Positions 34,240 through 43,026 of a stretch of 64,000 nucleotides of DNA are shown piece after piece. The notes below the pieces were generated by a model. That model was not told the origin of the DNA. It did no database searches and worked only from the letters and a program-made list of their open reading frames with translations. Source of the stretch: Cornus controversa (Eukaryota > Streptophyta > Magnoliopsida > Cornales > Cornaceae). Both the position numbers and the translations under genes were made by a program. Every line of letters starts with the position of its first letter. Within the stretch, counting starts at the first letter, position 1. The stretch covers positions 55,132,770 to 55,196,769 of the forward strand of contig CM048846.1 of the NCBI GenBank assembly GCA_026545225.1, read 5' to 3'.

Positions 34240-34750
34240 ATCCATTAGAAGGTTGTTTTAGGTGGAGAAACTTTTCTCCACCATTGTATGTTATTAGCTT
34301 TACTTTTTCCTTGCATTATACATTTCTCTACACTTCAAGCTTCAAACTCTTTACATTTCATAAATTGGTAGTTTTAGATCTTTACATTTCACACACTTTT
34401 AATTTATGCCTTTACATTTCATGCACTTTATTTTCAAGTCTTGTCTTTACATTTACACTTCAAAGGTCACAAGTTACCACTAATACTTCAAGTTTTCTTG
34501 AAGGTTGGTGGCTGAATGACCCCACATATGATATATTTATTATATCTTTATTCTTATTTTCAAGTCTTTACATTTACACTTCAAAGGTCACAAGTTCACC
34601 ACCAATGCTTCAAGCTTCCTAGAAGGTTGGTGGTTGAATTACCCCATATATGATATATTTACTATATATCTTTATTTATTTTTATTTTCAAGTCTTGTCT
34701 TTACATTTACATTTCAAAGGTCACAAGTTTAGCACCAATACTTCAAGTTA
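34240..34750. repeat. Right inverted arm of the foldback-like element
   Basis: Reverse complement of 23085-23640. Three units of about 120 bp (starting near 34439, 34560 and 34688) each read CTTTACATTTACACTTCAAAGG, CACCA-ATACTTCAAG, GGTTGGTGG and ATATGATATATTTA. The open frame at 34284-34622 is low-complexity and is not called. Confidence 0.7.
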
Positions 34751-36020
34751 TGACGTATATTTTTGTAATTGACAATCTTCGGTGTCAAACTCAAACATGA
34801 TCGAGTTGCATTCTTTAAGTTATATTCTTGTCATTGATCATTTAATTGAATTCATAGAGTGAGCATGAAGTTCTATACCAACTATGCAAATATTCTTCAA
34901 AAGATGAAGCTTGAATATTTGAAAGAAGACATCCATGGTCTGAACAAGGATTAGATTGATTAAAGTTTTGAAATGGTTTCAAGTGCATAAGGACATCATT
35001 GATAACATATGAGAGTCATGTAGTCCAGGTAAAGTGGTGAGAACACATATATTTCAAAGTAGGACGTTCTGACCTTGAATAAAGGGGTTTTTAAGCAAAA
35101 CAGTGAAATATTCAAGGTTGGATCGGTCCAAGTAAAGGTTGGATCGGTCCAAGAGATATCAACATATTATTTTGAGAGATCAACAGGGCTGGACCGGTCC
35201 AAGGCTTCTGGTCCGTGGGATTGTGCCTCTTTTGTCCTATTTTGACCCAGAACTTTCCTAAAATGTTGGGACTTATTTTCTATTAATTTTTAACTTGTTT
35301 GTCAAGGAAAATTAGGATTTTTAATCTTTATAAAAAATCTCATATGATTTCTCTCTCATTAAGCTTTCAACAGATTAAAATACATATTCTAGAGAGAGAA
35401 ATCACTGAGATATTTTTCTAGAAAAGGTTTTCCCCTCAAATTTTTTGTTTATATTTTTGAGAGCACACACATATTCATAGAGTGATTTAGGGTGTCTCTA
35501 TTTGCTTAATCAATAGTTTGAAGACTGCATTAAAGATTTATTCGTGATCAAGTTAGTAGATTAGTTTCTTCGACAACTGTTCGTTGGTGAGCAAAGAGAA
35601 GAAGATCGAATAACGAAGGGGACAGAATACTTACTGAGTGTTCGTGTCTTCCAATTACCCTTCTGAGAGGATTTTGATGTTAACCGGGAATTTATGACAG
35701 TTGGACTAGGTACTCGCAATTGTAAGCCTGAGATTTTCCGCATCAAGTTCTTGTCAGAGTGGAATTTTGCTTTGACAATAATGGATTTGCTTCTCCGGGG
35801 CTATAAAGGCTCACCTGTGGTTTTTCTCGATCTTGGTTTTTCACGTATATCTGGTGCATTCTTTACTTTAATGCACTTTATTTTATTTACTTGCTTTATA
35901 GATTGCTTAAATTTTAATTGGACTTAAAATTAGATAATCTTAAAGATTAAGCAAAAATCGAGTAAACCTAATCATCCCCCTCTAGGTTTTAAATCTAACT
36001 TTCGCACCGCGTAACTCACA
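34751..36020 (+). repeat. 5' LTR of a Copia element
   Basis: It starts TGACGTATATTTTTG and ends GTAACTCACA directly before TTGGTATCAGAGC. A TATA box (TTTATAAAAAA, about 35327-35337) and a cluster of GGATCGGTCC words (35119-35213) lie inside. The open frame at 35694-35927 falls in LTR sequence and shows no known domain, so I do not call it a gene. Length about 1270 bp, as in SIRE-like Copia elements. Confidence 0.75.
35119..35213. repeat. Cluster of palindromic word TTGGACCGGTCCAA
   Basis: GGATCGGTCC at about 35119 and 35141, and the perfect 10-nt palindrome GGACCGGTCC at 35191-35200, followed by a half-word GGTCCGTGGGA. In the U3 part of the Copia LTR, 110-210 bp upstream of its TATA box. 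Confidence 0.65.
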
Positions 36021-36021
36021 A

Positions 36022-36034
36022 TTGGTATCAGAGC
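36022..36034 (+). other. Primer binding site of the Copia element
   Basis: TTGGTATCAGAGC, a complete match to the plant initiator-Met primer site, two bases after the LTR end. Confidence 0.85.
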
Positions 36035-36124
36035 AATGTTCTCTAATTTGTGAGTAGTTCCTTGCGAAGTATTTTTGAAATCAAAATTTATTTTTGTTTC
36101 CAAAAATCATCAATGAATCTAGTA

Positions 36125-36218
36125 TGAGAGAGGAATTGGTTCAACAACCTCATAAATTTGATAGATTAAAGTATAAGGATGACAGAAATCTCCTTGCTAG
36201 AAAATAAAGAAGATTTCT
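36125..36218 (+). pseudogene. gag: Copia gag, first fragment
   Basis: An ATG at about 36125 opens a short reading (FDRLKYKDDRNLLARK) with one stop. It continues in the same frame at 45546 (LKNKKNENFRKGK) once the Ty3 insertion and one TTTCT duplication are removed. The N-terminal gag domain seems largely deleted. Confidence 0.65.
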
Positions 36219-36538
36219 CGTCCCACCCCAATTTTTGACTACTAGAAACTGAGGGTGATTTGGTTTTAACATCATCAAATCACCTCTCTAATCTCACCAT
36301 GATACCATACTCTGATACCATGATGTCACGTCTCGATTTCGGACACGATTAAGAGCGAGGGAAATGGGGGTGAACGGTGATTATCAAACATCCAAACCAC
36401 CCAATTGTGGATGCTATCATTACGTATGTGATCATCTATGCGTAAACTCCTCATTATTCATCGCAATGGGTTCCACATTGGTCTATGTACCCTTACATAC
36501 TCATTCATAGTTTATTTATAACTTGTGAAAGTCCATTT

Positions 36539-37149
36539 TTGCTAATGACTGCATAGTTCTGTAATACTTGTTGCATTTGCCAAATGTGAAATGAACGGAT
36601 GATCGCCCTTTATCTAGTTGATGACTGAGCATGATTAAATTTTTGTATAAGATAGTTAATTTCATTTTTGTAATATTGCATTGCTAAGGGACTAGCAATA
36701 TGTAAGTTTGGGGGTGTGATAAGTGTTCAATTCTATGCATTTGAACCCTTTTTATTGCATATGTTAGTCCCATTTCTACGTTTACCAAGATATGTTTACG
36801 GTATTTTTGTGTTTTTGATGTATTGCAGGTCTTGTAGTAAAAGGAGCAAAGTTTGAGGCTATTTGCAGCTGAAGAGAAAAGTCAGAATTGCAGCCAAGGC
36901 ATCTCGATCAATCGAGATGTTGATCTCGATCAATCGAGATCTCGATTGATTGAGATCTTACTTCGATTGATCGAAATCTCGATCAATCGAAATCCAATCT
37001 CGATTGATCGAGATTCTGCAGAGCCACTTGCCCACTTGCTCACCTGCTCTCCCACTTGCAACAAAATCCCCCTTTTTGCACGATTTAGAGGGATTGTCTG
37101 ACTTGAACAAGACCTTTGGGGACCTTCTTGATATAGTTGGTATATATAT

Positions 37150-37185
<36 letters not shown>

Positions 37186-38145
37186 TGGGCCCCAAGGTTG
37201 AAAAGGTAGCCATAAAGCACAAAAAGAAGTCATTCTCACATATCTCTCACACACATCAGAATACACAAGGAGAGACATTCGGGAGAGGAGAAGAAGGAGC
37301 TGAACCAAACCTTGAAGCTCCATTTTCTTCATCAATGGAAGAGTGCAAGGCTGCCATGAGCAACTAACTTCTCTACTAGGGTGTTGGTGAAACCCCTAGC
37401 CATGTAAACTTGTTCATTTTTGTAGCATATTGGGATTTGTATTTAAATGTTGATTATTTAGTCTAGTGACAATGTACACTTATACATTTCTTATATATAT
37501 TCATTTGATTTTGGTTTTATTCTTGTCTTAGAGTAGAATCTATCTTGTGGATGCACAACAATTGCTTCTTCCACAAGAAGGGCAATTGATGGCTAAGTAA
37601 TGGTGTTTAAATGAATGTGTGGTGTTTGCTTGTATAAACCATGCTAAGATAAGGTAGTTTGGATGCATTTAGTTTTAGGTTCACTTAGAGAGTAGGGTAA
37701 TTAGTTAGGTTGAAGAACTATGCTTGTTGAAGATGGATTATGATAGGTTGGCACACACATTAATCTTTTGATATGTCATTGAGGTCACAAGCCTAATGAC
37801 ATTGTTAGGCATTTAATTTATGAATCCCAAGCTTGATACACTTATGAACAAGTGAATGGCTAGTGGTGGAAACCACTCCTGGTTCTCTCTCCCAACTTTT
37901 ACTCTTTAAATTTATTGTTATTACATTCATGCAATAGTTTTATAAAAAAAACTCAAAACCTTGTTTTTAGGATTAAAGTGGAAGTAATCTTTCTTTAAGA
38001 CAATTACGACTAGTCCTCGTGGGATCGATACCCTCTATATAGAACCGTATCTACAAAGATTCGTGCTCTTGCGAGTGGTTAAATTATATTTTGATAAAAG
38101 GGGCAAAAATAAGCTTACAATATAATTCAAGTTCCAACCACATCA
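36539..38145 (+). mobile_element. Truncated Tat/Athila-type element: 3' end and one LTR
   Basis: An internal 3' tail (36539-36716) with the phrase CTAAGGGACTAGCAATATG, also found at 32693 in the Athila element, and a polypurine tract AAGTTTGGGGGTG. It is followed by an LTR (36717-38145, TGATAAGTG to CCACATCA). The rest of the element is missing. It carries the ATCTCGATCAATCGAGAT cluster (36903-37016) and an (AT)n run (37140-37183). The short open frames here are low-complexity and not called. Confidence 0.75.
36903..37016. repeat. Cluster of self-complementary word ATCTCGATCAATCGAGAT
   Basis: Six copies in 114 bp, in both relative orientations (CGATCAATCG and CGATTGATCG), with 8-nt arms around a 2-nt centre. 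Three start at 36901, 36923 and 36939, overlapping or nearly so, then near 36962, 36977 and 36998. Confidence 0.85.
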
Positions 38146-39405
38146 GAGCTCCTCAAACTCCATCCACGACCGGTGCCTTATCTGTAAAAATGATTGGGGG
38201 AGGGGGGTGAGCATCATGGCGGCTCAGTAGAGATACCCAAACCAATCTATGCATCAACTCAACACGACCTACATGAATGCAAGCATAATATCCATATACT
38301 ACATGGCATACAATGTGCATACTCAATGTAATCTTAATTCAACATCCAATGAAATACTTGCTCAACAATGATCATTTAAAGTAAGAGGGTACGCAAGCAC
38401 CAACATGAATATCATAATTCAACAACAAGACATAACATCAAATTACATAAATTTCAAAATCATACAGGGGTGGGAGTTGTCGTAGAACCACCAGATAACC
38501 GCTAAATGAGCCAATTATCCGTAATATCTATCTTGATGGGTGATCAACCTGAGGGTCTAGAAGGAACCAAATCTGACTTTACGAGCTACTAACCCGATGG
38601 TCTAGAGTAACCACCTTGGCCAAGTTTAGGGATTTGCACCCTAGGGAACTAAGCCCTCATTGCTTTCTGACCTCCTCCCAAAATCAACAACCAATCACAT
38701 AAGTTAAAGTATGGCAACACATACAATTTGAAGCGCATTATAAGCCACTTAATTTCCGTGCTAAAATACATAATCCCATGCATATAACAATGTAACAATT
38801 CCATGATTTAAGTACATCAAAAGTCACTTAATTTTCATGCTAACACATATAATTTCATGCATAAAATAATGCATTAATTCCATAATTCAAGTGCATCATA
38901 AGCCACTTAATTCACACTCTAAAACATGTAGTCCCATGAATATAACAATGCTACGTTTGAATGAAATAATCATTTTTATGCATATCATCAAACACATAAC
39001 ATGCATTATACACAACATGATCTCTACATTACAAATCATATTATAAAGCAACATTCCTCCATAATTAACAACACTTAAGCATATAAACACAATTCAATAC
39101 ACATGAATTCAACAACATCGTCAATTATCATGAATTGGCCTAAATAAAAGTGCAAGACTCATATTCTAGTAATTCCAAACATGCTAAACAATACAACTCA
39201 TATCAATTCATAAGGAATCGATGATAAGATAGAGAGAATAACCCTACCTCAATTTCAAGCTAGAATCTCCCAAAAATTCAACTATGTCCGAAGATAATTT
39301 TGATTGAACCAAACTCGAGCCCTCGATGCGTAGATCACTTCTCTCTTTTTCGGTTCATTCTAATTCTCACCTTAAGACCCTCTAATATGATGAAGAAGAA
39401 GGTAG

Positions 39406-39409
<4 letters not shown>

Positions 39410-39474
<65 letters not shown>
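39410..39474. repeat. (AT)n microsatellite, about 64 bp
   Basis: Pure AT dinucleotides inside the hybrid LTR, downstream of its TATA box. The same site in the LTRs at 1932 and 14869 has shorter (AT)n runs. Confidence 0.95.
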
Positions 39475-39479
<5 letters not shown>

Positions 39480-39917
39480 CTTCTCACTGTTGATGGAAGA
39501 AGAGAATGAATGAGAATCCCTTAATTTGCTATTTATAGCAATAAGACATACTCCTTTTTACAACAATGCCATCACATTTTTCCTAAACCTTTCCGGGTTC
39601 GTTTTCAGAGTTCCGTAACTCCAATTAACACGAAATAGATTTTGTTTCACGTCAAATATTTTATTTAAGCTACCCTCCAAATTTGAAGTTATTATGATGA
39701 TTTTGGATTTTCTGGGTCAACGGGGACCACGCGCTCATGTTAACCGAACCCGAAAAAATCAACGTTCGCCAAACGCTCCAAAAATTTCTTTAAACCACAA
39801 ATAAGTTATCTAAACATGTATTTTAAATTTAAAATACATAAATAATAATTTAGAGCATCATTATGACAATAAATGAAATTAACCAAAAATCGGCCAAAAA
39901 TGGTCACGGTCCTTACA

Positions 39918-41560
39918 CCTTAAGTGCAAAAATCAATGCCGCCAATTCCAAGTCATGTGTTGGATAATTCTATTCATGTGTTTTCAAATGTCTTGAACCA
40001 TAGGCCACTACTTTTTCAGTTTGCATTAGCACACATCCCAAACTGAGTCGTGAAGCGTCACAATAGATTGTGTACCCCAACCTACGTTCCAAAAGAATCA
40101 ATATTGGTGTTGAAGTCAATTGAACATTCAATTCTATGAATGCATGCTTGCAAGCATCATTCCACACAAATTTCACTCCTTTCTAGGTAAGTTTGGTCAT
40201 TAGTGCCGCTAACCTCGAAAAGTCTTTCACGAACCTCCGATTATATCTAGTCAATCCCAATAAACTACGTATTTCAAATACGCTCTTAGGTCTTTCCCAA
40301 ATCATCATTGCCTCTATCTTGAATGGATCCATGAAAAATCCTCCTACGGACACAACATGCCCAAGGAACTTCATCTCTGCTAGCCAAAACTCACACTTCT
40401 TGTATTTGGCATACAATTGGTAATCTCTAGGAGTTTCAATACTATCTTCAAGTGACCCTCGTGTTCCTCTTCCAACGACGAGTACACTAGGATGTCATCA
40501 ACGAACACTACTAAAAAGTTATCCAAATAAACATTAAACACATGGTTCATCAAATTCATGAATGCTGCTGGTGCATTCATCAAACCAAACGGCATCACCA
40601 AAAACTAGTAGTGCCCATGTTGTGTACGAAAGCATTTTTCTGGATGTCTGCCTCTCTAACCCCCAACAAATAATATCAGGATCTCAAGTCTATCTTTGAG
40701 AAATATTTGGAACCCTTTAGTTGATCGAACAAATCATCTATTATTTGTAAATGATACTTATTCTTGATCGTTGTCCAATTCAACTTTCGATAGTCAATAC
40801 AAAGCCGCAAAGACCCATCTTTCTTCTTAGCAAAAAGAACCAGAGCTCCCCAAGGCAAAGTACTAGGACGTACAAATCCCTTGTCTAGTAGCTCTTGCAA
40901 TTGGTCATTTAGCTTTTTCAATTCAGCTGGTGCCATTCAATACGGTGCTATAGAAATGGGCGTGGTACCTGGAGCAATTTCTATAACAAACTCCACTTCC
41001 CTTTTCGAAGGCAACTTTGTCAAGTCCCCTGGAAATACATCCAAAAGCTAACATACAACACGAGGAAACTTCATATGTGTCCCATCATCGCTGTCAACTA
41101 GCAATTTCACTAGGAAATATCCAAGTCCTTTCTGATCACTAGGACTATGCAAAGAAGACAAATATAAGTCGTCTCGCTCTCCCACAAAGCAAATACCAAC
41201 ACCCTCTGGTGTGCACAATGTTACTCTTCCCCAATGACAATCAATATTGGCCTTATAGGTAGACAACTAGTCCATACCTAATATCACATTAAAGGTAGAC
41301 ATATCGAGGATAATGAAGTCAAACACTAATTGGTGTCCCAAAATCTTGATCTTGCAAGACCGACAAACACTACCTAATGTCACTCTACCTCTAACTGGTG
41401 TATCAATGGATAAAATTGAGTCCAAGGATGACACCTCTAACCCCAAAGCATAAGAAAATGCATATGAAATAAATAAATGTGATGCACCCGAATTAACTAA
41501 AACCCTAGCCCACGAGCTAGAAATAAGGAATATACCTCAAACAACTGACGATCTTGCCGA
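39918..41560 (-). pseudogene. pol: pol of the minus-strand Ty3 element: protease, RT, part of RNase H
   Basis: Protease near 41455-41510 reads LVNSGAS: the catalytic Asp is Asn. Then come VILGMD and VTLCTPEG. Reverse transcriptase runs from about 40990 ([18 protein letters not shown] at about 40800-40770; [10 protein letters not shown] near 40515-40485; [17 protein letters not shown] at about 40400-40345). RNase H begins with YTIYCDASRLSLG (40080-40040) and stops after ELAALIFALK at 39918, where an LTR starts. Stops and a frameshift near 40410 add to the damage. Clade as for the element at 1932. Confidence 0.88.
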
Positions 41561-41769
41561 GGTCTCAGTTGGAACAAGAGTGAAGGCACCACCCTGTGCT
41601 CTTTGGCCCTACTGCTTAGCACCCTGATATCCTGACTACTGACTAGGAGCTCTAGGCGTGGCCTATGAACTCTGAACATATGGCACTGCCTATGGTGGTG
41701 GCAATGCCCTAAAGCCCGACTGTGGAGTAGTAAGCCATGTAGAACGCTGCTGAGAACCAACCCCACTCT

Positions 41770-42764
41770 GTGTACCCTTCTTCTGTGGGCAATTGCAACA
41801 AATGTGCCCCATTTGCTAACAATGGTAGCACTTCTTGTCTATCACGAAAGGAACCTGCCATTGAGTACATTCAGCCATATAATGTCCGGGCTTCTGACAG
41901 TTGAAGCAAACCACTCTAAATCGTGAAGATCCAGTAGGTACAGCCACAGATGGTGTCGATTGGGCTTATCGTTACCCTTGTGAGAATGACCCATCATCTC
42001 TTTTCTTCTTCCTAGCACGACTGTCCATAAGGGACCTCGGGCTTCTTATTTGATTCTTTTTCATCCCTTATCCTCTGACTATCATCATTGAGCTCTTCAG
42101 CTATCTGTGTTCTCTCTACTACCACAACATAGCTCGTCAAACCCCAAGACTGTAACTCGATCCCTTATAAATGTTCAAATACCTCTCACGAACTGTTTTA
42201 TCTTAAGTTCTTTTATTGGAATAATTTCTTGCGTAAAATGAACCAAGGACGTGAACTTGGACTCGTATTCTATCACTGTCATGTTGCCTTGAATCAAGTT
42301 ATAGAATTCCTTACTCAAATTATCCTTCATCGTTATCGGGAAGTACTTCTCAAATAAAAGCACTTGGAACATGTCCCAATCCATAGTCTCGATGTCATGG
42401 TAGTTCCCAATAAACTTCCACCAACGGTTGGCTTCACCCGTGAGATAATAGGCTACCACTTTCAACCTTAGATCCTCACTTACCTCAAGTGCAGTAAGGA
42501 GTTTAACGATCTTGTCCAACCAGTTTTCAGCCACTATAGGATCAGACCCTCTTGCATACTGTGGTGGACTATGCTTCTTGGCATATCCTAATGTCGTCAT
42601 CATTCGACTAGGAGGAGCTACTCTTGGTGGAGCTTGTGTTGCTTGTGATTCTTCTTGGATCTCCCTAGCTATCTGCCACATGGTCGCAACCATGTCGAGC
42701 ATAAATTGTTCTCCATTTATAGGGCTACTGCCGGTGCTCCTCTATGAGCTCTACGTGATGGCAT
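41770..42764 (-). pseudogene. gag: gag of the minus-strand Ty3 element
   Basis: The ATG at 42764 starts MPSRRAHRGAP, but a stop follows after 15 residues. 42702-42175 is open and has the gag signature (IVAENWLDKI, GEANRWWKF, TVIEYESKFTSLVHF). Two CCHC knuckles follow at about 41909-41868 (CFNCQKPGHYMAEC) and 41829-41788, the second with a stop in it. Gag would package the element RNA. It is clearly related to the gag at 5153 but from a different family. Confidence 0.88.
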
Positions 42765-43011
42765 CTTGCTGTATTGATAACAAGAAGACATTTTAAAAAT
42801 CTAAAGCATGAATATCATTGTCCAATTCTCTTCATGCTCACTCAACACCATGCTAAATTACTTCTCAAATAGTATGTTACATCAACAAGTAAGCACATAA
42901 GCATTTCCATGTAATATGTATTTATCATTAAACTGACACTCACAAGCTCAAGTTCGCAATTCTACACATGGTTCAACCCCACTTGTCATCTAAAGGAATT
43001 CAAACCCAGTA

Positions 43012-43024
43012 GCTCTGATACCAA
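43012..43024 (-). other. Primer binding site of the minus-strand Ty3 element
   Basis: TTGGTATCAGAGC on the minus strand, next to the LTR end at 43027. A second, less perfect site (TTAGTATCAGAGT) lies at 43129-43117 inside the LTR. Confidence 0.85.
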
Positions 43025-43026
43025 AT

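Larger units (their letters stand above)
36219..39917 (-). repeat. 3' LTR of the minus-strand Ty3 element, hybrid and interrupted
   Basis: On the minus strand it begins TGTAAGGACCGTGACC (39917), like the LTR at 1932, and its first 450 bp follow that family (TATA box 39529-39537, then (AT)n). Its last 300 bp match the 5' LTR of the same element (43027-43320). The part between is broken by the insert at 36539-38145. Confidence 0.75.

Noticed and set aside
35694-35927. Open frame of 77 codons with a protein-like look (GLGTRNCKPEIFRIKF)
   Set aside because: It lies inside the Copia LTR between the TATA box and the primer site, has no known domain, and is explained by LTR sequence.
36930-37367. 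Overlapping frames on both strands, with Ile-Tyr runs
   Set aside because: They cover the palindrome cluster and the (AT)n run in a Tat-type LTR.
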